Source of the DNA: CAYZJB01 sp964602985
GTDB lineage: Bacteria; CLD3; SB21
Assembly (NCBI GenBank): GCA_964602985.1
Contig: CAZRTJ010000043.1
Coordinates: forward strand, 1 to 8,874
Length of the DNA stretch: 8,874 nt
Reading direction: 5' to 3'
The translations under genes were made by a program, and so were the position numbers. Below, piece by piece: positions 1 through 7,122 of the stretch. Every line of letters begins with the position of its first letter. Within the stretch, counting starts at the first letter, position 1. The notes under the pieces are model-generated. The model was not told where the DNA came from and made no database searches. It saw nothing but the letters and a program-made list of their open reading frames with translations.

Positions 1-2
1 TG

Positions 3-54
3 AGTCTCCAACTTTTGAAACGCTATTTTGTTCGGTTTGGTGTTAGGATAAGCA
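3..54. repeat. Left arm of 52-bp perfect terminal inverted repeat
   Basis: Positions 3-54 are the exact reverse complement of 8823-8874, the last 52 bases of the window, with no mismatch. Identity stops at once inside the arms (position 55 is G where C would be needed). The arm starts AGTCTCCAAC and ends GGATAAGCA. Within the arm there is an imperfect dyad: CCAAC (8-12) can pair with GTTAGG (42-47, one bulged A), and AAACG (18-22) with CGGTTT (33-38, one bulged G). The rhs reading frame runs through the whole arm. It could be a real inverted repeat, an invertible-segment boundary, or an assembly or amplification fold-back artefact; the sequence alone cannot decide. Confidence 0.95.
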
Positions 55-3000
55 GCGTAAACCTCGATCAAGTTTCATCATTCACACTTCATCGAGTCTT
101 GAATCATGGCTACAGTGGCCCCATGATCGATTATCCGGTCACCAAGATCGATGTGTTCGATGGATACAGTCAGACCTCAAGTGAATTTGAGTATACAACT
201 GTCTCGGCAACCTATGATCCGTCCGGGACGGTAGCCCAATACAACGAAGTCATATCCAGTACATTGCGTGATCAGGAAGAATATCCCTACGGTCGGACGG
301 CGACTTATTTCGTAAATGGTCTTCCTGACAACCTTACTTCCAAGACATTTCCCGGCTCAACCCTGGACCTTACATACAGACTCTTGAAGGGGCAGGCATA
401 CTATTCGGCGACGTACGCCGATGTTGGAGTTAATCCAGTCAGCGAATCGACGGTCGATTTCAATGTGTTTTATCGCACTCTTGGCTCTCTGGAGCAGGCA
501 TCCTACTACAGGCAAACATCTGTGACGGAAGTTATCGATGGTGTTAGCAAGACCTCTACGTTTACGTATGATGCAAATACGGGCCTCTTAACGCAGACGC
601 AAACTTCCATTTATGACGCGAACGGAAGCCTTGACCAAGTCTATCAAAACAACAAATACTGGTATCAGGAGTATGACCCGTCTCGTGCACTACATTTGCT
701 GTCTCCCGTGATTCAATCCAAGTCCACTGTGAATGGCTCTGTAAAGTCTGTGACTGCGACAACATGGAAGGATTGGGGTTCAGGCAAATGGGCGCCGCAC
801 AAGTCTTACATATTTGAAGGAACCGGGGGCTCCGATTTCAGTTTTGCGTCTTGGTCGGGAAGTGGAGAGCCTTCTTCGGGTTGGCTTAAAACAACCGAGA
901 TCGGCTCGCGCACATCCGACGGATTTGTGAAAATGACCAAGGATGTTGATGGGGTTTATTCTTCTGTCCTTTATGACAAGCAATACATGGCGCCGATTGC
1001 TTCATTTGGTAATGCGCGAGTCAGTGAAACTTCTGTAGGGTCCGAAGCCAGCTATGTAGGTTTTGAAAGTAACTTAACGACATCTGGAATTGTTCAAAAC
1101 GATTACTGGACAATATCGTCCGGTAATGCATTTTCGACGGAAGCCAATACCGGGTTACTGAGTTTGAAAATTCAGGGGGGAAGTCCGGCGTACGGTCCAA
1201 TTCGCGATTTTTGTCCACCGGATCTGACCGGCCAACAGCGAAAATACATCTTGTCGTGCTGGGTCAAAACACAGCCCGGATTCGCAAGCGGTCAAGGCTG
1301 GATTGTTTTGCATTCGAAGCATAATTCAGATTCGGATCACTCGCTATATCCTAATGTGTCCGGTGCGAGCGTCGCAAAATATATCGGCGACACACAGGGA
1401 AGCTGGGAGTACGTCGAGATTGTATTGGATCTGAGTTCCGTGCGTCAACTGGGCGGGATTTCAAGCGGGGAACTTCTTCGTCTGCGGGCCTACTTTGCAA
1501 ACTATGATCCTTCCCACTACATGCTCGTCGACGACATTCGAGTGTCACCATTTGAAGCTCCGTTTTCTGCTACTTCGTACGAGCGAAAGTATGGCTTACC
1601 CATTGGTTCAGTAGGCGCCAGCGGTCAGTATTCGCGAGCTTATTACGATGATTTTCAACGAACAGTGGGTTCGGTAGGCAATGACGTGGTTGTAAGTGGA
1701 TTTTCCGCCGCTTACTTGTCCCGTAGCGGAAACTCAGCCTTCTCGGCGACCGATCCAAATAGTTCTGTTTCCGTTTCGTCAAATGAAACAGGATGGGCCG
1801 CCGATTTTAACGACGGCGATGCGAATGGTTGGGCCTTGACCGGGGCCAACTGGTCGGTCCAAAATGGTGCCTTAAAGAATATTGGGACCAGCCAAGGCGA
1901 TTTTGCGACTAGAACAAACGCGAATCCTTCGATTGCCGTTCGAGCACGAGTCTCTTATGTAACCGGCTATGAAGATTATGGCATTAAGATCGGCAATGTC
2001 TTAGTGCGACGCAGCGGTTCGCTCTGGCAACTGATCAACTATGGCAACAGTGATGCGCCGACATTTTCTGCGGGGCGAGCCAAGGATTGGTTGTTTGTAA
2101 TACAGGATAAAACTGTACTTTTCTATGCAGATGGGCGAATGCTTTTTGCCTACAAGAATTCAACTGTTGTTGCCGGCGATGTGCAGCTTTATACCGGCGA
2201 GCCGGGCACGGAAGTTCTTTTTGATAATATTCTTGCGGTAAGTAGCCCAAGTGTTGCCATGACATTTGCCGATGGATCGGGAAAGACTATGCAAACTCAG
2301 GTCCTCGATGGTGATTCAATCATAGTTACAGAAAATGTCTATGACGTCATCGGCCGTCCGGCAGTCGTCAGCAAACCTGCACGTGTGGGTGCACTTTTTG
2401 GGTTTCGCGGCGGCTTTTGTGACTTCAGCTGGACAACGCTTTCTATGTCAGGCGAAGTGGCTTCATATCATTCGGCGGACAACGGATTTTGTTACAGCCG
2501 CACCCTTTTTGACAATTCACCGCTCTCTCGCGTCATCGAAAGAGGTTTGCCGGGTAGTGAGTTTAAAATCGGTTCAAATCACACTGTACGCACCGGGTAT
2601 GGAAAGAATGTCGCCGGCGACGGCTTCCGTGACGATCTGCCTGCAGGAAAATACTACGAACAGACCATTACCGACCCGAATGGTGTCGTCAGCAAAGTCA
2701 TGACCGACGTGGCCGGACGAACCATCTCGAAACGATCGGGTCCGATCACGGCGCCGGGTGGCATCATGAATAGTCAGTTTACGGTCTCCAACGAAGGCGT
2801 GGCATTGTATTCTGCTGATTCCGGAAACGGCTCCAACTCCCGGCAAGTCACTGCCGGCTATACCACACAGAGCTTTACTGCGGCATTCACGCACACCGCC
2901 TCTTACAGCTACGCCCTTCGAGGCGGACAATACTGGACCGGTTCCAAGTGGCTGAATACGACAGCGACGTTCACTCTCAGGGAAAACGGCAACACGCTCG

Positions 3001-6000
3001 TTACGTTCAGTAGCACAGGTACGACGGCTGTTTCGGATGATGGCACGTTTCAGGCAGTCCAGGGAAGGACATACACTGCCAGCATATCGCTCAGCAATTC
3101 TTCTTCGACGGGTTTTGGCTCTGCGACTGTCAACTATCAGGAAGTCGGCGAAACGCCGATTTATCCGACGCTGTCGTATGAATACGACGACGCCGGGCGT
3201 CTGGTCAAGACGTATCTGCCGAATTATTACAACCATCCAACCGGGAACGGCAGCGCGTTTGTCATCACGCAGCAATACGATTATCTCGGCCGGTTGACGC
3301 AAAAAACGACGCCCGACGCCGGTACGACGAAATACATGTACGACCGGGCCGGACGGTTACGATTTATGGTCGACGCCAATGGCGATGCCCAGAGCCCCGA
3401 TAATATTTTTTACTACAAATACGACGTCTACGGCCGCAAGATCGAAGAAGGCTATTACGCGACAAACTGGTCCTCGTTGACATCGACCCTCGCCAACGAT
3501 CCCACATGGCCATCCACTCCGTCCACCTGGCGGAAGAAATATTTTTACGACGTTCCGCCGGGCGGCATCCCGAGCGGAGTCGAGGGAAGCGTGGTCGAAG
3601 GGGACACCCGGTACGCGAAAGGCCGCCTCGTTTTGGTCCAGACGAACAACGACTCGGACAATGACCTCGAAGTCGAAGAAACCTTCACCTACGACATCTT
3701 CGGCCGCCTGATGCAAAAAACAAACCGTGTCACGGATTTTGACAATCAAACCTATGCGACGGGATACGAATACGACTTCGCGGGCAACGTCACGAAGGTC
3801 TTTTATCCACAGAGCGTCGTATCGCTGGTCAATCAAACGCTAAACGGCACACAAACGCTGTCCGGGGACAGTGTTTTCGCGCAGGACCTGACGATCAACA
3901 CGGGATCGAATATTACGATGCAGGCGGCAAACGGTCTCCGTCTCAAAGCCGGGTTCAATTCCAACGGTGCAACGGTATCACTCAAAGCCGGCGTGGGCGG
4001 AGGTGGGGGCGGATACGTCCCTTCCATCGTCACTTACACGTACAACACGCTCGGCCAACTGACGTCGATCGGTACGCCTGCCGATCCGGACCAGTTTGCC
4101 TCGTACACGTACCATACGACCGGAGCCATCAAGGAAGAAAAATTGAATAACAACGCATTCGTCAGTACGTTTACGTACAATTCGCCCGGATGGCTGACCG
4201 GTATCGCCAACAGTTATCTGACGGAGTCGATTTCGTACACCTCGGGCGGTTACGGTGGAGCCGGATATTACAATGGGAACATCAGTAAAATCAATTATGA
4301 CTATTCCGGCACGTCTTCCGATTATGACTATTCATTCAAATACGACAATCTGAATCAACTCGTGGTCGCGGATCACTCGGGCAATGCAAACGGCGACATG
4401 GGTGTGGGACAGGAGAACAAATACGATGCGAACGGTAACTTCTGGTCGGTCAAGATCGGTTTGACTACCAAGAATTACACTTACAATGCGAACACGAATC
4501 GAGTAAAAAATACGGATGGGACGATCAATACTCACTACACGTACGACAACATCGGCAACGTCACCCAATCCGTGCCGAAGTCGGTCAATTCACTGACCTA
4601 CGACCCCTTCGTCAACCGCACGAAGACGATTACGATGTCGAGCGGGAACAACATGAATTTCTCCTACGACGGGACGGAGAGGCGTGTGTATAAAAAAGAC
4701 GTCGTCGGGAGTACGACGACGGAGATTCTGTATCTTCATGACGGCATGAACGCGATCGTGGAGCGGAACAAGACCGGCACACCGACGGAGTATATTTACG
4801 GCCCGACGGGCATCATCGCGATCAAGACGACGACGTCGATGCATTACGTGCTCAAGGACCACTTAGGCTCGACGCGAGTGATGGTCAATACGACCGACCT
4901 GCCGTATGCGATCACGACGTACGACTACAGCGCGTTCGGGACGATTCTGTCGACGCCGTCGAGTTCGGCCTATCTCTACACGGGCCAGGAATGGGACCAG
5001 ACAAGCGGGCTGCATAATTTTAAGGCGAGGATGTATGATGGGGAGTTAGGCAGATTTTATGGAGATGACCCGGCAGGCCAGTTTGCAAGTGGTTATGTCG
5101 GTTTAGGGAATAGCCCACCGAATGGGACCGATCCCACTGGCGAAATTTTCGGAATTGATGACGCGCTATTTTGGACGTTAGTGGTCTCCGGTGCCTATGT
5201 TGGAGGGAGTACGTCAAATAAGAACTGGAATCCGACAAAATGGGATTATTCCAGTGGCAAAACCTGGTCCGGACTTGGAATTGGAGCTGCATCAGGTGCA
5301 TTCTTAGCTTCAGGGATTGCCGTAGGCGGTGCGTACGGTACAGCCGTGGGAAGCGCTGCATTCAATACGGCTCAAGGTGCTATTTTTGATGGCGCACAGG
5401 GAACTGACCTTTTGAAGTATGCTGGGGTTGGGTTTGTAACGGGTTATTTTGGTGCTACTGGCGGCTTTGGGTTATCTGGCACCGAAAAAACCGCAAGGGC
5501 ATTGAGAGTTGGAGGAAGGTTGGCAACCCAGATCATATCAACCGGTAGCAGATCTATCGGAAACAATTGGGCCAATCCGCGAATCAAGAACAAAGATATC
5601 TTCAGCAGTTTTGTTGTAGGAGTCGGACCAGTCAATCTTCGGGCTGGAACAAGTCACGGCATTAAATTGACAGCACGTGACAACGTATTTAACATACTAT
5701 CAAATGGAATAGGTCTACTAACCGATATTTCGGCGCGTATCGATTCTCGATTCGAATCGGGTACTATCGAGTGGGATTGGAACAGTCTTTCATTTAACTA
5801 CCAGAATGAAATTCTAAGGGACATTCATAGAAGTTTTGCTAGTGCAACTGGCGCTTATTCGATCTGGAATGCTGCATCAAATGAACTTGCAGAGGAAGGA
5901 GGACATATCTGGCAATCAAGATATTTCAATGAACTCTTCCTACCCGTTTATTTTTGGAATTCACTTATTGGTCGCTTGGGCCCGCATGAGGATTGGTATA

Positions 6001-6041
6001 TTGGAAATTTCTTTGAGCGCCAAGCGAAAGGCTTAAAATGA
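3..6041 (+). CDS. Rhs/YD-repeat polymorphic toxin, 5'-truncated
   Basis: Large Rhs-family protein, over 2000 residues; residue numbers count from the TTG at 15. In this family YD repeats build a shell that encloses a C-terminal toxin for delivery to other cells. Visible order: N-terminal linker region; galactose-binding/CBM-like module (~350-513); concanavalin-like module (~597-742); another beta-rich insert (~920-1048); YD repeats (~1052-1266 and ~1338-1560: YDDAGRL, YDYLGRL, YDRAGRL, YDIFGRL, YDNLNQL, YDANGN) split by a 71-residue insert; Rhs core with EYIYGPTGI, DHLGSTR (1615-1621) and YLYTGQEWDQTSGLHNFKAR (from 1653); RFYGDDP (1680-1686) and DPTGE (1706-1710); variable tip 1711-2008. The frame has no stop back to the window edge and TTG at 15 lies in the inverted repeat without a ribosome binding site, so the true start and secretion signal are probably upstream. 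The stop overlaps the next gene as ATGA. Family call is firm; organism, secretion route and toxin activity are not. Confidence 0.95.
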   Translation, partial: SLQLLKRYFVRFGVRISSVNLDQVSSFTLHRVLNHGYSGPMIDYPVTKIDVFDGYSQTSSEFEYTTVSATYDPSGTVAQYNEVISSTLRDQEEYPYGRTATYFVNGLPDNLTSKTFPGSTLDLTYRLLKGQAYYSATYADVGVNPVSESTVDFNVFYRTLGSLEQASYYRQTSVTEVIDGVSKTSTFTYDANTGLLTQTQTSIYDANGSLDQVYQNNKYWYQEYDPSRALHLLSPVIQSKSTVNGSVKSVTATTWKDWGSGKWAPHKSYIFEGTGGSDFSFASWSGSGEPSSGWLKTTEIGSRTSDGFVKMTKDVDGVYSSVLYDKQYMAPIASFGNARVSETSVGSEASYVGFESNLTTSGIVQNDYWTISSGNAFSTEANTGLLSLKIQGGSPAYGPIRDFCPPDLTGQQRKYILSCWVKTQPGFASGQGWIVLHSKHNSDSDHSLYPNVSGASVAKYIGDTQGSWEYVEIVLDLSSVRQLGGISSGELLRLRAYFANYDPSHYMLVDDIRVSPFEAPFSATSYERKYGLPIGSVGASGQYSRAYYDDFQRTVGSVGNDVVVSGFSAAYLSRSGNSAFSATDPNSSVSVSSNETGWAADFNDGDANGWALTGANWSVQNGALKNIGTSQGDFATRTNANPSIAVRARVSYVTGYEDYGIKIGNVLVRRSGSLWQLINYGNSDAPTFSAGRAKDWLFVIQDKTVLFYADGRMLFAYKNSTVVAGDVQLYTGEPGTEVLFDNILAVSSPSVAMTFADGSGKTMQTQVLDGDSIIVTENVYDVIGRPAVVSKPARVGALFGFRGGFCDFSWTTLSMSGEVASYHSADNGFCYSRTLFDNSPLSRVIERGLPGSEFKIGSNHTVRTGYGKNVAGDGFRDDLPAGKYYEQTITDPNGVVSKVMTDVAGRTISKRSGPITAPGGIMNSQFTVSNEGVALYSADSGNGSNSRQVTAGYTTQSFTAAFTHTASYSYALRGGQYWTGSKWLNTTATFTLRENGNTLVTFSSTGTTAVSDDGTFQAVQGRTYTASISLSNSSSTGFGSATVNYQEVGETPIYPTLSYEYDDAGRLVKTYLPNYYNHPTGNGSAFVITQQYDYLGRLTQKTTPDAGTTKYMYDRAGRLRFMVDANGDAQSPDNIFYYKYDVYGRKIEEGYYATNWSSLTSTLANDPTWPSTPSTWRKKYFYDVPPGGIPSGVEGSVVEGDTRYAKGRLVLVQTNNDSDNDLEVEETFTYDIFGRLMQKTNRVTDFDNQTYATGYEYDFAGNVTKVFYPQSVVSLVNQTLNGTQTLSGDSVFAQDLTINTGSNITMQAANGLRLKAGFNSNGATVSLKAGVGGGGGGYVPSIVTYTYNTLGQLTSIGTPADPDQFASYTYHTTGAIKEEKLNNNAFVSTFTYNSPGWLTGIANSYLTESISYTSGGYGGAGYYNGNISKINYDYSGTSSDYDYSFKYDNLNQLVVADHSGNANGDMGVGQENKYDANGNFWSVKIGLTTKNYTYNANTNRVKNTDGTINTHYTYDNIGNVTQSVPKSVNSLTYDPFVNRTKTITMSSGNNMNFSYDGTERRVYKKDVVGSTTTEILYLHDGMNAIVERNKTGTPTEYIYGPTGIIAIKTTTSMHYVLKDHLGSTRVMVNTTDLPYAITTYDYSAFGTILSTPSSSAYLYTGQEWDQTSGLHNFKARMYDGELGRFYGDDPAGQFASGYVGLGNSPPNGTDPTGEIFGIDDALFWTLVVSGAYVGGSTSNKNWNPTKWDYSSGKTWSGLGIGAASGAFLASGIAVGGAYGTAVGSAAFNTAQGAIFDGAQGTDLLKYAGVGFVTGYFGATGGFGLSGTEKTARALRVGGRLATQIISTGSRSIGNNWANPRIKNKDIFSSFVVGVGPVNLRAGTSHGIKLTARDNVFNILSNGIGLLTDISARIDSRFESGTIEWDWNSLSFNYQNEILRDIHRSFASATGAYSIWNAASNELAEEGGHIWQSRYFNELFLPVYFWNSLIGRLGPHEDWYIGNFFERQAKGLK
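1062..1553 (+). other. Carbohydrate-binding/galactose-binding-like module in Rhs
   Basis: Residues ~350-513 of the Rhs protein look like a jelly-roll module of the CBM/discoidin-like type. The segment begins GFESN, has a TG..SLKI strand, then YILSCWVKTQ, a GSWEYVEIVLDLS strand, LRLRAYF, and closes with MLVDDIRVSP. This order (G-E/D start, YxLSxWVK, W..V..xLdLs, xLDDIRxxP end) is typical of modules seen in surface proteins and Rhs proteins of Bacteroidota and relatives. Such modules commonly bind glycans, so it may help in surface contact. Fold assignment is by motif recognition only and no ligand can be named. Confidence 0.6.
1803..2240 (+). other. Concanavalin/LamG-like beta module in Rhs
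   Basis: Residues ~597-742 read as a second beta-sandwich module: DFNDGDANGW, then W.VQNGALKN, an alternating hydrophobic run (IAVRARVSYV), an IKIGNVLVRR strand, ILFYADGRMLFAY-type strands and an ending VLFDNILAV. The 'F.DG...W...G.W.v.nGaL' start and 'lfDNi.v' end are the pattern of concanavalin A-like or 3-keto-disaccharide-hydrolase-like beta-jelly-roll domains embedded in large secreted proteins. It sits between the first module and the first regular YD repeats. A structural or binding role is inferred; no catalytic residues can be identified. Confidence 0.5.
2772..3158 (+). other. Unassigned beta-rich insert before the YD repeats
   Basis: Residues ~920-1048 lack YD motifs and are rich in Ser, Thr and Gly with alternating hydrophobic strands (SFTAAFTHTASYSYAL, TATFTLRENGNTLVTFSST, TYTASISLSN, GSATVNYQEV). 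The block lies between VSKVMTDVAGRTISKR, itself repeat-like, and the first clear YD repeat (YEYDDAGRLV). I do not recognise a named family; it looks like an immunoglobulin-like or other small beta domain inserted in the shell. Confidence 0.4.
3813..4025 (+). other. 71-residue insert interrupting the YD repeats
   Basis: Residues ~1267-1337 interrupt the YD-repeat series cleanly: YEYDFAGNVTKVFYPQ precedes and VTYTYNTLGQLTSIG follows. The insert carries NQTLNGTQTLSGD, a LTINTGSNITMQAANGL strand pair, RLKAGFNSNGATVSLKAG, and ends in six consecutive glycines (ggc gga ggt ggg ggc gga). The 'tltGtqt....tinsGa.vt..a...i.LkaGF.a..Ga' layout matches short beta-stack segments often found near the C-terminus of secreted Bacteroidota proteins. 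Finding one inside an Rhs shell is unusual. The poly-Gly tail suggests a flexible join back to the repeats. Confidence 0.55.
4437..5039 (+). repeat. Rhs core block, main-gene copy of direct repeat
   Basis: This part of rhs is repeated at 6524-7122 in the same orientation. The best part, 4542-5039 against 6625-7122, is 498 bp with no gaps and about 39 mismatches by hand count (~92% identity). It includes a 62-bp perfect run, 4797-4858 against 6880-6941. It encodes the end of the YD repeats and the Rhs core up to KARMYD. Similarity at base level ends just after KARMYD, although the protein pattern RFYGxDPAxQF...DPxGE continues in both copies. The upstream part (4437-4541) is more diverged, with one codon and one extra base missing in the other copy. 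Confidence 0.93.
5145..6038 (+). other. CT1: variable C-terminal tip of Rhs, candidate toxin
   Basis: Residues 1711-2008 follow DPTGE, the usual boundary between the conserved Rhs core and the toxin tip, and share no similarity with the other tip in this window. The first part has NWNPTKWDY followed by a glycine- and alanine-rich hydrophobic stretch (~1757-1825), common as a linker or membrane-interacting segment in Rhs tips. The end has NELAEEGGHIWQSRYF (His1964), then FLPVYFW and GPHEDWYIGNFFERQA (His1991). This resembles 'HExGHxxQS...YLP' zincin-like segments at the ends of Rhs proteins, but the first metal-binding His position is Glu (EEGGH). Base composition is lower in GC than the core (24/60 in 5881-5940 versus 36/60 in 4801-4860). 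A toxin role is inferred from position; the activity is unknown. Confidence 0.65.
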
Positions 6042-6496
6042 AAAAAATTATGCTATGTATAATAACACTCTTTACCAGTTGCGAATATTACTATTTCACA
6101 CGACCACACTATGAGACTGCTAAAACGGAATCGAGTCAATTCGTTGATACCTTGTACGTTGTAAATTCTCTCTTACGAACTGGGAGAACCGGAGGAAGTC
6201 GAACGGGTATTTCTTTTGAGATCACCCTTGAAGTTAAGGCAAAAAAAGAATTTATGTGGCATCTGAACCAAAGTGTTTTAATTGACAGCTTGGGAAGATC
6301 ATATTCTCCAGCACGCTTCTATCCAGAAGACGTCAGTAGGTTCAATGGAGCCACCAATCACAGGATCTTCATTCGATACCATAGTGGTATTTATGAAAAC
6401 AGAGATTTCTTTGCATTGCCGCTAAGGTTGGAGTTAGCCCCGTTATTTTTTGCAGATAAGACTACTTATAACCCTAATGCTATAATTTTTGATTGA
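6038..6496 (+). CDS. Probable immunity lipoprotein for CT1
   Basis: Encodes 152 residues beginning MKKIMLCIITLFTSC: a basic start, a hydrophobic stretch and a Cys at 15 preceded by Thr-Ser, a lipoprotein signal peptide of the looser type seen in Bacteroidota. The mature part is rich in aromatic residues and alternating strands (ISFEITLEVKAK, HRIFIRYHSG, FALPLRLELAPLFF) and I recognise no named family. The start codon overlaps the rhs stop as ATGA (6038-6041), implying translational coupling. Position directly after a polymorphic toxin tip, small size and AT-rich composition (20/60 GC in 6241-6300) fit a cognate immunity protein. A lipid-anchored immunity protein would protect in the periplasm or at the membrane, so CT1 may act there (inference). 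It could instead be an accessory lipoprotein. Confidence 0.8.
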   Translation: MKKIMLCIITLFTSCEYYYFTRPHYETAKTESSQFVDTLYVVNSLLRTGRTGGSRTGISFEITLEVKAKKEFMWHLNQSVLIDSLGRSYSPARFYPEDVSRFNGATNHRIFIRYHSGIYENRDFFALPLRLELAPLFFADKTTYNPNAIIFD

Positions 6497-6520
6497 ACCG
6501 TACGTTCCAAAACCGCATTT

Positions 6521-6588
6521 AACAATTTCTGGTCGGTGAAGCTCGGATCGAGACTAAAAACTACGCCTATTACTCCAACACCAACCGC
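6521..6588 (+). pseudogene. Frameshifted 5' remnant of duplicated rhs core
   Basis: After a ~25-base spacer following the immunity gene, rhs core similarity begins abruptly. Read in one frame, 6521-6549 gives NNFWSVKLGS, matching GNFWSVKIG of the main gene (from 4434). The match then moves to another frame (TKNYAYYSNTNRV, 6553-6591), matching TKNYTYNANTNRV. The 29 bases from 6536 to 6564 correspond to 30 in the main copy, so one base has been lost between ~6545 and 6556. The frame of the downstream orphan open reading frame meets a TAA at 6520-6522. This is a broken cassette edge without an N-terminus or start signal of its own. Confidence 0.8.
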
Positions 6589-7122
6589 GTGCAGAACACC
6601 CACGGCAACGGCAATGACTATGTTTACGACAACATCGGCAACGTCACCCAATCCGTGCCGAAGTCGATCAATTCCCTGACCTATGATCCGTTTGTCAACC
6701 GCACGAAGACGATCACGATGTCAAGCGGGAATAACATGAATTTCTCGTACGACGGGACCGAGAGGCGTGTGTATAAAAAAGACGTCGTCGGCAGTACGAC
6801 GACGGAGATCCTCTATCTCCATGACGGGATGAATGCGATCGTGGAGCGAAACAAGACCGGCACACCGACGGAATACATCTACGGCCCGACGGGCATCATC
6901 GCGATCAAGACGACGACGTCGATGCATTACGTGCTCAAGGATCACTTAGGCTCGACGCGAGTCTTGGTCAACACGACCGACCAGCCGTATGCCCTTACGA
7001 CGTATGACTACAGCGCATTCGGGACGATTCTGACCACGCCGTCGAGTTCGGAGTATCTCTACACCGGCCAGGAATGGGACCAGACGAGCGGGCTGCATAA
7101 TTTCAAGGCGAGGATGTATGAC
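6524..7122 (+). repeat. Rhs core block, displaced copy of direct repeat
   Basis: Second copy of the core block at 4437-5039, displaced by 2083 bp over its well-conserved part (6625-7122). Of 166 codons compared only six change the amino acid (V/I, M/L, L/Q, I/L, S/T, A/E), while about 30 of the 39 base differences are silent. It is the homology arm by which the downstream tip could be recombined onto the main gene. Confidence 0.93.

Noticed and set aside
15..17. TTG as the real start of the rhs gene
   Set aside because: No ribosome binding site or signal peptide follows, it lies inside the inverted repeat, and the frame stays open to the window edge; a 5'-truncated gene is more likely.
6..48. 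attC-like folding of the repeat arm (CTCCAAC ... GTTAGGA with bulged bases in the stem)
   Set aside because: At ~43 bases it is shorter than known attC sites, both R boxes deviate from RYYYAAC/GTTRRRY, the bulges are on the wrong pattern of strands, the two copies are inverted rather than direct, and there is no integron integrase.
2574..3302. Long minus-strand open frame (242 codons)
   Set aside because: It lies antisense to the rhs gene, whose YD-repeat protein is unmistakable there; its Arg/Val-rich product matches no family and it arises from the GC-rich codon pattern.
6497..6520. Promoter or terminator in the spacer between the first immunity gene and the orphan cassette
   Set aside because: The ~24-base spacer contains no stem with a T-run and no convincing -10/-35 pair or Bacteroidota-type promoter motif.
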